From contig BROI01000002.1 of assembly GCA_027923505.1 (NCBI GenBank), forward strand, positions 2,418,001 through 2,482,000: a stretch of 64,000 nucleotides of DNA. Reading direction: 5' to 3'. Positions 11,801-22,863 of this stretch are shown here, in pieces. The notes beneath the pieces were generated by a model. That model had not been told where the DNA came from. It saw nothing but the letters and a program-made list of their open reading frames with translations, and did not search any database. Position 1 is the first letter of the stretch. Each line of letters starts with the position of its first letter. The translations under genes were made by a program, and so were the position numbers. This DNA is from Mayamaea pseudoterrestris (taxonomy: Eukaryota > Bacillariophyta > Bacillariophyceae > Sellaphorales > Sellaphoraceae).

Positions 11801-13866
11801 CCTACCATCTTGTAGCGCAGCCTGAATAATGATGTTGGCACCATTCTGGTGTATTTTGGGCACCTACTGGGCCTGCTGTAGGGTTGTCTGAATGTCATGG
11901 CATCTGCGGGCAGAGACTGGTGACAAGTTGTCACCAAATACAATGCCATCCCCTGAGACACCAGCCAAGCCTACCATCTTGTAGCGCAGCCTGAATAATG
12001 ATGTTGGCACCATTCTGGTGTATTTTGGGCAACCACAGGGCTTCCTGTAGGGGCGTTTGAATGTCACGGCATCTGCAGGCAGACACTGGTGACAAGTTGT
12101 CACCAAATACAATGACATCCCCTGAGACACCAGCCAAGCCTACCATCTTGTAGCGCAGCCTGAATAATGATGTTGGCACCATTCTGGTGTATTTTGGGCA
12201 CCTACAGGGCTTGCTGTAGGGGCGTTTGAATGTCACGGCATCTGTGGGCTGAGACTGGTGACAAGTTGTCACCAAATACATTGCCATCCCCTGAGACACC
12301 AGCCAAGCCTACCATCTTGTAGCGCAGCCAGAATAATGATGTTGGCACCATTCTGGTGTATTTTGGGCAACCACAGGGCTTACTGTAGGGGCGTTTGAAT
12401 GTCACGGCATCTGCAGGCAGAGACTGGTGACAAGTTGTCACCAAATACAATGCCATCCCCTGAGACACCAGCCAAGCCTACCATCTTGTAGCGCAGCCTG
12501 AATAATGATGTTGGCACCATTCTGGTGTATTTTGGGCACCTACAGGGCCTCCTGTAGGGTTGTTTGAATGTCACGGCATCTGCGGGCAGAGACTGGTGAC
12601 AAGTTGTCACCAAATACATTGCCATCCCCTGAGACACCAGCCAAGCCTACCATCTTGTAGCGCAGCCAGAATAATGATGTTGGCACCATTCTGGTGTATT
12701 TTGGGCACCTACAGGGCTTGCTGTAGGGGCGTTTGAATGTCACGGCATCTGCGGGCTGAGACTGGTGACAAGTTGTCACCAAATACATTGCCATCCCCTG
12801 AGACACCAGCCAAGCATACCATCTTGTAGCGCAGCCTGCATAATGATGTTGGCACCATTCTGGTGTATTTTGGGCACCTACAGGGCTTGCTGTAGGGGCG
12901 TTTGAATGTCACGGCATCTGCGGGCTGAGACTGGTGACAAGTTGTCACCAAATACATTGCCATCCCCTGAGACACCAGCCAAGCCTACCATCTTGTAGCG
13001 CAGCCTGAATAATGATGTTGGCACCATTCTGGTGTATTTTGGGCACCTACAGGGCTTGCTGTAGGGGCGTTTGAATGTCACGGCATCTGCGGGCTGAGAC
13101 TGGTGACAAGTTGTCACCAAATACATTGCCATCCCCTGAGACACCAGCCAAGCCTACCATCTTGTAGCGCAGCCTGAATAATGATGTTGGCACCATTCTG
13201 GTGTAATTTGGGCACCTACAGGGCTTGCTGTAGGGGCGTTTGAATGTCACGGCATCTGCGGGCTGAGACTGGTGACAAGTTGTCACCAAATACATTGCCA
13301 TCCCCTGAGACACCAGCCAAGCATACCATCTTGTAGCGCAGCCTGAATAATGATGTTGGCACCATTCTGGTGTATTTTGGGCACCTACAGGGCTTGCTGT
13401 AGGGGCGTTTGAATGTCACGGCATCTGCGGGCTGAGACTGGTGACAAGTTGTCACCAAATACATTGCCATCCCCTGAGACACCAGCCAGGCCTACCATCT
13501 TGTAGCGCAGCCGGAAAAATGATGTTGGCACCATTCTGGTGTATTTTGGGCACCCACAGGGCTTGCTGTAGGGGTGTTTTGACTGTCACGGCATGTGCGG
13601 GCTGAGACTGGTGACAAGTTGTCACCAAATACATTGCCATCCCCTGAGACACCAGCCAAGCCTACCATCTTGTAGCGCTGCCGGAAAAATGATGTTGGCA
13701 CCATTCTGGTGTGTTACAGGGCCTGCATGGCGTAATGTGACGGCATCTGCGGGCAGAGACTGGTGACAAGGTGTCACCGAATACATTGGTATCCCCTGAG
13801 ACACCAGCCAGGCATATCATCTGTAGCGCGCTAAAAGTCACCATTCTGACATGGGGCACCACAGGG
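5806..13866. repeat. Satellite 2, left sub-array: about 47 copies of a 169-bp monomer
   Basis: The period is exactly 169 bp, as shown by the regular recurrence of TGGGCACC, CACGGCATCTGC and GGTGACAAGTTGTCACC. Copies vary at recurrent positions (CTACAGGGCTTGCTG / CCACAGGGCTTCCTG / CTACAGGGCCTCCTG; GGCACC / GGAACC), and variants recur in blocks. A three-monomer block at about 7757 repeats 507 bp later at about 8264 and also occurs 11 monomers upstream at about 5898. A monomer near 10498-10530 has lost about 38 bp. The array decays over its last 150 bp before the LTR at 13867. Minus-strand ORFs of 88, 116 or 122 codons recur only because the monomer happens to lack stops. Confidence 0.97.
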
Positions 13867-14195
13867 TGACACAATATTATTGAGTTGAGTTGACCTGCGT
13901 CTTATGACAAGACGGTTAGCTACCTGTGTTTTGTATGCATTTAATCCTGTGCAGGGTTGAGTCACACTTGTGACCGAATCCTCACATACATGAGTGAAAT
14001 CGCTGACGATCGAGGCGTGAACCTCGACCGTGAACCCAGTGAGAACGAGAAAGAAGCGCACGAGTAGAGTAGCGAGTAACATGCACTATTCTAGCAATTG
14101 AGTTTGTTTGTTTGCTTTACGCTGGACGAAGAGGTTGATCGCTCCGAGTCCATTGTAGTCGCTGGAATAAAGGTTCGTCTGATATTATCGTGTCA
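13867..14195 (+). repeat. 5' LTR of truncated copia element
   Basis: 329 bp bounded by TGACAC at 13867-13872 and GTGTCA at 14190-14195, a perfect 6-bp terminal inverted repeat of TG...CA form. The left boundary is an abrupt change from 169-bp satellite sequence. AATAAA at 14166-14171 could serve in RNA 3' processing. No second copy is in the window, so the boundaries rest on the terminal repeat and the adjacent primer-binding site. Confidence 0.65.
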
Positions 14196-14210
14196 GATTA
14201 ACAGTCTTGC
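14196..14210 (+). promoter_or_regulatory. Candidate half-tRNA(Asn) primer-binding site
   Basis: The 15 bases directly after the LTR are complementary to GCAAGACTGTTAATC. This reads as an anticodon arm with C32, T33, anticodon GTT, A37, A38, T39, C40. Pairs 31-39 (A-T) and 30-40 (G-C) are intact. This fits a 5' half of tRNA-Asn ending at position 40. The tRNA itself is not in the window. Confidence 0.5.
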
Positions 14211-14412
14211 TAGCTTGTCTTGACCTGAGAGAGCTGTGCGAAAGAGAGAGTGAAAGAATCGAGAAATTGAGAGAGAAAGAGCAGATTCCTTGCGGCGTCG
14301 TCAATCCGAATACTTGGCACGAGCGCGTAGAACAGGATCGTATAAGGCTCGACTGCATTGAGAGCGGTTGTTGTGTAAGAAAGGACTTGCGGAAAGCGAG
14401 GTATTCACTATC

Positions 14413-15654
14413 ATGGTTGCGATTACTGCGGAAGCTTTGCAGCTTCTCTGCACGAACGTTTTCGGACGAGACATCCAAGAAGCGTTCTTGTTTTGGAATG
14501 TAACCACCACTACCCAGATGTTGAGATTGACCAAGGAGCAACTTGAAGCCCCCTACTGGGTCGACAGAGCCGCCATCCAAGCTGGCGTTGGACAACCTGA
14601 AGGCGCGCAACCCGACGATGCGCCCGGCGACGAGCCGGCCGAGGAACCGGCCGAGGAACAAGCAGCCGCCGCCCCAGAACGATACGAAACGACATTAGCA
14701 CCAGTCTACGTGAACCTTGTCCTCGATGCATGCGAATGGTTTACCATGCACGACGGACCCCCGAACACCAAGAAGTGGGCGTTGCTTGATTTAGGCAAGC
14801 TCGAGCGATACCAAGCGATTCTCGCGGAACAAGAAATCGCGCGGAAGCGTGAAGAAGGATACTACGTACTCGAGTCCAAGAAGAAGCAAGCCGAGCTACT
14901 TGCCAAGCAACTCGAAAATGAGACCATCAAGGCTGAGAAGGCCGAAAAGGAAGAAGATGCCAAGGGTCGTTTCTCGAACCTCAAGACGAAACGAGACTAC
15001 AAGGACTACAAAACGTTCCAACATCCCCACGCGTGGTTGAGTTGGAGCGCGTCTACCAAGGCAATCGCCAAGCTCCATGGCTGTTCTAACGTGCTCGACA
15101 GCAAGTACGTACCAGTCACGGAAGAAGAGAAATTAGAGTTCGAGAATCAGCAAGTCTTCATGTACACTGCGTTTCGCAATTGTCTCGAAGTCCCTGGACA
15201 CCAGTCGCTCCTGATGAAGTACGGCGACAAGTCTGACGCTCAAGGCGTCTATCGCGAACTCGCGACCAAGTTTGGTTCCGGCGAGTTAGCTACCATCCAA
15301 GCGAACGAACTGCAAGCCAAGCTTGCGACGATTCGCCTAGATTCGACCTGGACGAAAGGACACTACAAGTTCCTAAACTACATCGAACAGCTCATGAAGA
15401 ATCTCGAAGAGTTCCGTCCTGGAGTGACGGATGACAAGAAAAAGTACTACTGGCTCCGAGCTGCAGTGGAAGGCGACGAAGAATTCGGCCCCACATGCAC
15501 GACGTTCGACCAGCACTTGCAATTTGAGCGACGACGCATCATCAGTGCAAATGGTGGCCCGAACGCCGTCGTGACGGAAGATTATGACTGTCTTTTCGAC
15601 ATGTTGTCGCAGCAGGCTCTGCCGGCGTCGACAACAAGAACGCAAGTTGAATAA
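14413..15654 (+). CDS. Copia-type gag polyprotein (N-terminal part)
   Basis: A 413-residue reading frame follows from the first ATG after the LTR leader that sits in a plausible context; the frame is open 15 codons further up. An acidic Ala/Glu/Pro-rich segment lies near residues 60-90. A long charged coiled-coil follows (about 135-190, rich in EKAEKEE). A gag-like core with VYRELATKFGSGE and DSTWTKGHYKFLNYIEQL is typical of copia gag in diatoms and other protists. The frame breaks at about 15650; a Gly/Arg-rich continuation (GRGNGRGSGRGGG) and further gag-like sequence follow in other frames. Its gag differs clearly from that of the fragment at 4399-5646, so these are separate families. Confidence 0.65.
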   Translation: MVAITAEALQLLCTNVFGRDIQEAFLFWNVTTTTQMLRLTKEQLEAPYWVDRAAIQAGVGQPEGAQPDDAPGDEPAEEPAEEQAAAAPERYETTLAPVYVNLVLDACEWFTMHDGPPNTKKWALLDLGKLERYQAILAEQEIARKREEGYYVLESKKKQAELLAKQLENETIKAEKAEKEEDAKGRFSNLKTKRDYKDYKTFQHPHAWLSWSASTKAIAKLHGCSNVLDSKYVPVTEEEKLEFENQQVFMYTAFRNCLEVPGHQSLLMKYGDKSDAQGVYRELATKFGSGELATIQANELQAKLATIRLDSTWTKGHYKFLNYIEQLMKNLEEFRPGVTDDKKKYYWLRAAVEGDEEFGPTCTTFDQHLQFERRRIISANGGPNAVVTEDYDCLFDMLSQQALPASTTRTQVE

Positions 15655-17030
15655 GGGCAAGAAGAACGCCGACCGCCAAGCGAACAACGCGAACACTTCC
15701 GGACAAGGACGTGGTAATGGGCGCGGTTCCGGTCGTGGCGGGGGCGCGGCGGCCAAGGCGGGCCCGGCGGGGGGCGAGACGGTGGGCCGCGGTTCCCAAG
15801 TGAGCCGTGGTTCCGGAGGGGCGAGGCTCTTCCGCGCCCTACCAGCCGCGATGCGCAAGCGCATCGGGAGCGATTCCCTGGTGATTATCTGAACTTTGAA
15901 CAGTTGTTGCAGAACCCCTGGTCGTACATGTCGTACGAACGACTCGGCCGACACGAGGGCGAATACGCTCAGCTCATGGCTCGGCGAAGCCGTCCCAAGA
16001 CCCGCCACGACAAGGCGCGCGAACAATGGCAACCGCGCGAATAACCAGCAGTCACAAGCGGCTGCCTCGGTGCCTGGTACAATCCTGTATCAGAATGGCG
16101 CTGTCTCGATCGCCCCGGCGACAGCCACTCAAGGTGCACCGGATGACATGATTAGATCTTTCCTTGCGGACGCCGCGTCGTCTCCCTCAAGCTCGAATAA
16201 CACCCAGCAGAGTTTATGGGAGGCGACGGGCGTCGGTACCGCGCAATGGTATCGGTGCGCTACACTGTGAATCGAGCTCGCAGCAACGAGACCCGCCAAG
16301 GATCGCTGATTGACCGGTGCGAACGGTGGACTCGCTGGAAGCGATATGAGAATCTTGAGTACTACCAACCACCGTGTAACGTGACAGGTTTGGCGACCAC
16401 ACGGTTCGCGACCTCCAAGTCGGAACTGGCGTCGCATTGATTGAGACTCCGGACTGGACCCATTATCGGTCAGTTCAACCAGTATGCTTTTGCGACGGTG
16501 CTGTATCCATTCATGCACCATCGCAGCTTCGTTCGTTCGGCCATCTGATCGACGGCGTTGCTCGCTCCCAGAATGGAACACAAGCCATTGTCACCAGTTG
16601 TGGCAAGACCATCCCCTTAGCGATCCGCGACGGTTTGCCTCGAATGGATATCGTCCGCCCGGCGCCGAGTTGGAAATGTATCCGGCGGTCATTTTCTCTG
16701 CGGACACCCTTTGGGATCCGGCGGACTTGGACAATGAATGGAACGAAGAAGAACTTGAGTTTAATCGTCACCTCGACGAATTGGAAGAAACCCACGGTTT
16801 CGTCGACGCCCGCATGGGATGACTTCGGCGACGCCACCTACCGGAACAACATGAATTCAGTGGAACGTTGGTGCAGTATGTCGATCGCAATCAGGCTGAT
16901 ACGACGCGCCAAGCCAATCGACGCATAATGCCACAGAACCTGACTACCAAGCGCTGACCCTACCTTGGCTACACCTCGAGCGAGTCAAGCGCACCATTAA
17001 GAATACGACACAACTTTTCCGTGCATCGGC
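15655..17030 (+). pseudogene. Decayed gag/protease/pre-integrase of the copia element
   Basis: Element-like coding sequence is spread over several frames with stops. It includes a Gly/Arg-rich stretch at about 15700-15760, FPGDYLNFEQLLQNPWSYM at about 15870-15930, an Asp/Glu-rich ADTLWDPADLDNEWNEEELE segment at about 16700-16760 and the pre-integrase-like LERVKRTIKNTTQLFRA at about 16970-17025. At least two frameshifts are needed to connect them. No protease catalytic motif could be identified confidently. It is non-functional as it stands; how many breaks are real and how many are sequence error cannot be told. Confidence 0.6.
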
Positions 17031-17035
17031 ACACC

Positions 17036-20000
17036 CCCAAGCATACCATCTTGTAGCGCAGCCTTAATAATGATGTTGGCACCATTCTGGTGTATTTTGG
17101 GCTCCTACAGGGCTCGCTGTACGGGCGTTTGAATGTCACGGCTTCTGCGGGTTGAGACTGGTAACAAGTTGTCACCAAATACATTGCCATCCCCTGAGAC
17201 ACCAGCCAAGCCTACCATCTTGTAGCGCAGCTTGAATAATGATGTTGGCACCATTCTGATCTCACAGGGCCTGCTGTAGGGGCGTTTGAATGTCACAGCA
17301 TCTGCGAGGGCTGAGACTGGTGACAAGTTGTCACCAAATACATTGCCATCCCCTGAGACACCAGCCAAGCCTACCATCTTCTAGCGCAGCCTGAATAATG
17401 ATGGTGGCACCATTCTGGTGTATTTTGGGCACCTACAGGGCTTGCTGTAGGGGCGTTTGAATGTCACGGCATCTGCAGGATGAGACTGGTGACAAGTTGT
17501 CACCAAATACATTTCCATCCCCTGAGAAACCGCCAAGCCTACCATCTTGTAGCGCAGCCTGAATAATGATGTTGGCACCATTCTGGTGTATTTTGGGCAC
17601 CTACAGGGCTTGCTGTAGGGGCGTTTGAATGTCACGGCATCTGTGGGCTGAGACTGGTGACAAGTTGTCACCAAATACATTGCCATCCCCTGAGACACCA
17701 GCCAAGCCTACCATCTTGTAGCGCAGCCTGAATAATGATGTTGGCACCATTCTGGTGTATTTTGGGCACCTACAGGGGGGCGGGCGTTTGAATGTCACGG
17801 CATCTGGGGGCTGAGACTGGTGACAAGTTGTCACCAAATACATTGCCATCCCCTGAGACACCAGCCAAGCCTACCATCTTGTAGCGCAGCCTGAATAATG
17901 ATGTTGGCACCATTCTGGTGTATTTTGGGCACCTACAGGGCTTGCTGTAGGGGCGTTTGAATGTCACGGCATCTGGGGGATGAGACTGGTGACAAGTTGT
18001 CACCAAATACATTGCCATCCCCTGAGACACCAGCCAAGCCTACCATCTTGTAGCGCAGCCTGAATAATGATGTTGGCACCATTCTGGTGTATTTTGGGCA
18101 CCTACAGGGCTTGCTGTAGGGCGTTTGAATGTCACGGCATCTGCGGGCTGAGACTGGTGACAAGTTGTCACCAAATACATTGCCATCCCCTGAGACACCA
18201 GCCAAGCCTACCTTCTTGTAGCACAGCCTGAATAATGATGTTGGCACCATTCTGGTGTATTTTGGGCACCTACAGGGCTTGCTGTAGGGGCGTTTGAATG
18301 TCACGGCATCTGCGGGCTGAGACTGGTGACATGTTGTCACCAAATACATTGCCATCCCCTGAGACACCAGCCAAGCCTACCTTCTTGTAGCACAGCCTGA
18401 ATAATGATGTTGGCACCATTCTGGTGTATTTTGGGCACCTACAGGGCTTGCTGTAGGGCGTTTGAATGTCACGGCATCTGCGGGCTGAGACTGGTGACAA
18501 GTTGTCACCAAATACATTGCCATCCCCTGAGACACCAGCCAAGCCTACCATCTTGTAGCGCAGTCTGAATAATAATGTTGGCACCATTCTGGTGTTTTTT
18601 GGGCACCTACAGGGCTTGCTGTAGGGGCGTTTGAATGTCACGGCATCTGCGGGCTGAGACTGGTGACAAGTTGTCACCAAATACATTGCCATCCCCTGAG
18701 ACACCAGCCAAGCCTACCCTCTTGTAGTGCAGCCTAAATAATGATGGAGGCACCATTCTGGTGTATTTTGGGCACCTACAGGGCTTGCTGTAGGGGCGTT
18801 TGAATGTCATGGCATCTTTGGGCTGAGACTGGTGACAAGTTGTCACCAAATACATTGCAATCCCCTGAGACACCAGCCAAGCCTACCATCTTGTAGCGCA
18901 GCCTGAATAATGATGTTGGCACCATTCTGGTGTATTTTGGGCACCTACAGGGCTTGCTGTAGGGGCGTTTGAATGTCACGGCATCTGCGGGCTGAGACTG
19001 GTGACAAGTTGTCACCAAATACATTGCCATCCCCTGAGACACCAGCCAAGCCTACCATCTTGTAGCGCAGCCTGAATAGTGATGTTGGCACCATTCTGGT
19101 GTATTTTGGGCACCTACAGGGCTTGCTGTAGGGGCGTTTGAATGTCACGGCATCTGCGGGCTGAGACTGGTGACAAGTTGTCACCAAATACATTGCCATC
19201 CCCTGAGACACCAGCCAAGCCTACCATCTTGTAGCGCAGCCTGAATAATGATGTTGGCACCATTCTGGTGTATTTTGGGCACCTACAGGGCTTGCTGTAG
19301 GGGCGTTTGAATGTCACGGCATCTGCGGGCTGAGACTGGTGACAAGTTGTCACCAAATACATTGCCATCCCCTGAGACACCAGCCAAGCCTACCATCTTG
19401 TAGCGCAGCCTAATTAATGATGTTGGCACCATTCTGGTGTATTTTGGGCACCTACAGGGCTTGCTGTAGGGGCGTTTGAATGTCACGGCATCTGCGGGCT
19501 GAGACTGGTGACAAGTTGTCACCAAATACATTGCCATCCCCTGAGACACCAGCCAGGCCTACCATCTTGTAGCGCAGCCTGAATAATGATGTTGGCACCA
19601 TTCTGGTGTATTTTGGGCACCTACAGGGCTTGCTGTAGGGGCGTTTGAATGTCACGGCATCTGCGGGCTGAGACTGGTGACAAGTTGTCACCAAATACAT
19701 TGCCATCCCCTGAGACACCAGCCAAGCCTACCATCTTGTAGCGCAGCCTGAATAGTGATGGAGGCACCATTCTGGTGTATTTTGGGCACCTACAGGGCTT
19801 GCTGTAGGGGCGTTTGAATGTCACGGCATCTGCGGGCTAAGACTGGTGACAAGTTGTCACCAAATACATTGCCATCCCCTGAGACACCAGCCAAGCCTAC
19901 CATCTTATAGCGCAGCCTGAATAATGATGGAGGCACCATTCTGGTGTATTTTGGGAACCTACAGGGCTTGCTGTAGGGGCGTTTGAATGTCACGGCATCT

Positions 20001-21140
20001 GCGGGCTGAGACTGGTGACAAGTTGTCACCAAATACATTGCCATCCCCTGAGACACCAGCCAAGCCTACCATCTTGTAGCGCAGCCTGAATAATGATGTT
20101 GGCACCATTCTGGTGTATTTTGGGCACCTACAGGGCTTGCTGTAGGGCGTTTGAATGTTACAGCATCTGCGGGCTGAGACTGGTGACAAGTTGTCACCAA
20201 ATACATTGCCATCCACTGAGACACCAGCCAAGCCTACCATCTTGTAGCGCAGCCTGAATAATGATGTTGGCACCATTCTGGTGTATTTTGGGCACCTACA
20301 GGGCTTGCTGTAGGGGCGTTTGAATGTCACGGCATCTGCGGGCTGAGACTGGTGACAAGTTGTCACCAAATGCATTGCCATCCCCTGAGACACCAGCCAA
20401 GCCTACCATCTTGTAGCGCAGCCTGAATAATGATGTTGGCACCATTCTGGTGTATTTTGGGCACCTACAGGGCTTGCTGTAGGGGCGTTTGAATGCCACG
20501 GCATCTGCGGGCTGAGACTGGTGACAAGTTGTCACCAAATACATTGCCATCCCCTGAGACACCAGCCAAGCCTACCATCTTGTAGCGCAGCCTGAATAAT
20601 GATGTTGGCACCATTCTGGTGTATTTTGGGCACCTACAGGGCTTGCTGTAGGGGCGTTTGAATGTCACGGCATCTGCGGGCTGAGACTGGTGACAAGTTG
20701 TCACCAAATACATTGCCATCCCCTGAGACACCCGCCAAGCCTACCATCTTGTAGCGCAGCCTGAATAATGATGTTGGCACCATTCTGGTGTATTTTGGGC
20801 ACCTACAGGGCTTGCTGTAGGGGCGTTTGAATGTCACGGCATCTGCGGGCTGAGACTGGTGACAAGTTGTCACCAAATACATTGCCATCCCCTGAGACAC
20901 CCGCCAAGCCTACCATCTTGTAGCGCAGCCTGAATAATAATGTTGGCACCATTCTGGTGTATTTTGGGCACCTACAGGGCTTGCTGTAGGGGCGTTTGAA
21001 TGTCACGGCATCTGCGGGCTGAGACTGGTGACAAGTTGTCACCAAATACATTGCCATCCCCTGGGACACCAGCCAAGCCTACCATCTTGTAGCGCAGCCA
21101 GAATAATAATTTTGGCACCATTCTGGTGTTTTTTGGGCAC
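17036..21140. repeat. Satellite 2, homogeneous sub-array (about 24 copies, 169 bp)
   Basis: The same 169-bp monomer resumes after the truncated retroelement. From about 18900 to 21070 copies are almost identical, in contrast to the variant-rich left sub-array. Some copies (for example near 18118, 18455 and 20145) lack one G in the run after CTGTAG and are 168 bp long. That places the minus-strand frames of adjacent copies in register and makes 144-codon ORFs. These are by-products, not genes. Confidence 0.97.
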
Positions 21141-22396
21141 CTACAGGGCTATGGGCTTTTGAAAATCATGGCATCTGATGGCTGAGACTGGTGACAAGTT
21201 GTCACCAATCACATTGCAGTCTACTGAGGGACCAGCCAGGCAATTCATCTTGTAGCGCAACTGAAATAAGGATGTTAGCACAATTCTGGCTTGATTTGAG
21301 CATACGCATGGCTCTATGTCTGGGCATTTGAAAATCACGGCATCTGCTGGCTGAGACTGGTGACAAGTTGTCACCAATAACATTGCAGTCTACTGAGGGA
21401 CCAGCCAGGCAACTCATCTTGTAGCGTACCTGAAATAAGGATGTTAGCACCATTCTGGCTTGATTTGGGCATACGCATGGCTCTAGGTATGGGCATTTGA
21501 AAATCATGGCATCTGCTGGCTGAGACTGGTGACAAGTTGTCACCAATCACATTGCAGTCTATTGATGGACCAGCCAGGCAACTTATCTTGTAGCGCACCT
21601 GAAATAAGGATGTTAGCACCATTCTGGCTTGATTTGGTCATACGCATGGCTCAAGGTATGAGCATTTGAAAATTATGGCATCTGCTGGCTGAGACTGGTG
21701 ACAAGTTGTCACCAATTGCATTGCAGTCTACTGAGGGACCAACCAGGCAACTTATCTTGTAGCGCACCTGAAATAAGGATGTTAGCACCATTCTGGCTGG
21801 ATTTGGGCATACACATGGCTCTAGGTATGGGCAATTGAAAATTACGGCATCTGCTGGCTGAGACTGGTGACAAGTTGTCACCAATCACATTGCAGTCTAC
21901 TGAGGGACCACTCATGCAACTTATCTTGTAGCGCACCTAAATTAACATTGTTAGCACCATTCTGGCTTGATTTGGGCATACACATTGCTCTAGGTATGGG
22001 CATTTGAAAATCTTGGCATCTGCTGGCTGAGACTGGTGACAAGTTGTCACCAATCACATTGCAGTCTACTGAGGGACCAGCCAGGCAACTCATCTTGTAG
22101 TGCACCTGCAATAAGGATGTTAGCACCATTCTGGCTTGATTTGGGCATACACATGGCTCTAGGAATGGTCATTTGAAAATCATGGCATCTGCTGGCTGAG
22201 ACTGGTGACAAGTTGTCACCAATCACATTGCAGTCTACTGACAGACCAGCCAGGCAACTCATCTTGTAGCGCACCTAAAACAAGGATGTTATCACCATTC
22301 TAGCTTGATTTGGTCATACGCATGGCTCTAGTTATGGGCATTTGAAAAGCCTGGCATCTGCTGGCTATTGTCACCAGTCACATTGCCGTCCATGGT
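21141..22396. repeat. Satellite 2, diverged edge sub-family (about 7 copies)
   Basis: The monomers keep the 169-bp spacing but differ at many positions: GGGCATTTGAAAATCATGG replaces the GGCGTTTGAATGTCACGG segment and GATTTGGGCATACGCATGG replaces TATTTTGGGCACCTACAGG. The centre CTGGTGACAAGTTGTCACCA is almost unchanged in every full copy. The final copy is partial and ends at about 22396. This is the decayed margin of the array next to genic DNA. Confidence 0.93.
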
Positions 22397-22658
22397 GGTG
22401 CTACAGTGTGTGGCCTTCAAAGACTACCCGCAATAGTCCTGTCCCATGAATTCTATTCTGGCTATCCTTGGGGATACATATGTGGTGAGATTGGTGCATC
22501 AATCAATTTCAGCTCACGTGTAGCATCAGTTGTTTGGGAGGGCAAAGATTCACACAGTAACCAGCTACACGGTGCTACAGTGTGTGGCCTTAACGACTAC
22601 CCCCAATAGTCTTGTTCCATGAATTCTGTTCTGGCTATGCTTGGGGACACATAAGCGG
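22397..22658. repeat. 174-bp direct repeat, 1.5 copies
   Basis: GGTGCTACAGTGTGTGGCCTT at 22397 recurs at 22571, and similarity continues for about 88 bp (to about 22658) with few mismatches. It is unrelated in sequence to satellites 1 and 2 apart from the similar unit length. Confidence 0.8.
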
Positions 22659-22863
22659 TACCACAATTATAGTGCGCACTAGGCGTACGTATGCACATTA
22701 TACCGGTAGCACATTGAGTATCGAAGCGACGTTCTTACCGGTACTGGCGGCGATAGGTTCGTGCGGTGTGCGACCATTGCAATTCCATGCCCATCGCTTC
22801 GCATCCCTTCCGACAAAATCTTATTGCGTGGCACCATTGGAACTTACCAACAAGGCATTAAGT
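22659..22863 (+). promoter_or_regulatory. Upstream region of the PSMD5-like gene with paired TACCGGTA
   Basis: The palindromic octamer TACCGGTA occurs at 22701-22708 and again at 22736-22743, about 120-165 bp before the preferred start codon. The frame of the downstream gene is open through this region and into the 174-bp repeat, but the peptide it would encode has no domain character. Confidence 0.4.

Larger units (their letters stand above)
13867..17030 (+). mobile_element. Truncated Ty1/copia-type element inserted in satellite 2
   Basis: The element begins with an LTR at 13867-14195 and continues through a leader and gag (14413-15654), then decayed gag/protease sequence. At 16960-17030 there is a pre-integrase-like stretch (LERVKRTIKNTTQ in one frame). 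It stops there and satellite 2 resumes at about 17036, so integrase, RT, RNase H and the 3' LTR are missing. The simplest reading is insertion into the array followed by deletion or unequal exchange on the right. Confidence 0.8.

Noticed and set aside
5818-21069. Dozens of minus-strand ORFs of 88, 116, 122 or 144 codons beginning MSQGMAMYLVTTCHQS
   Set aside because: They are translations of the 169-bp satellite. Because 169 is not a multiple of three, the frame changes each monomer, and ORF lengths simply follow monomer number and 1-bp indels. There are no promoters or codon constraint.
5806-22396. CRISPR array
   Set aside because: Repeats are contiguous satellite monomers without unique spacers, in a eukaryotic genome with introns.
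22612-22863. N-terminal 84-codon extension of the PSMD5-like gene
   Set aside because: It overlaps the 174-bp repeat and TACCGGTA promoter-like sites, and the peptide shows no family similarity or clear targeting signal.
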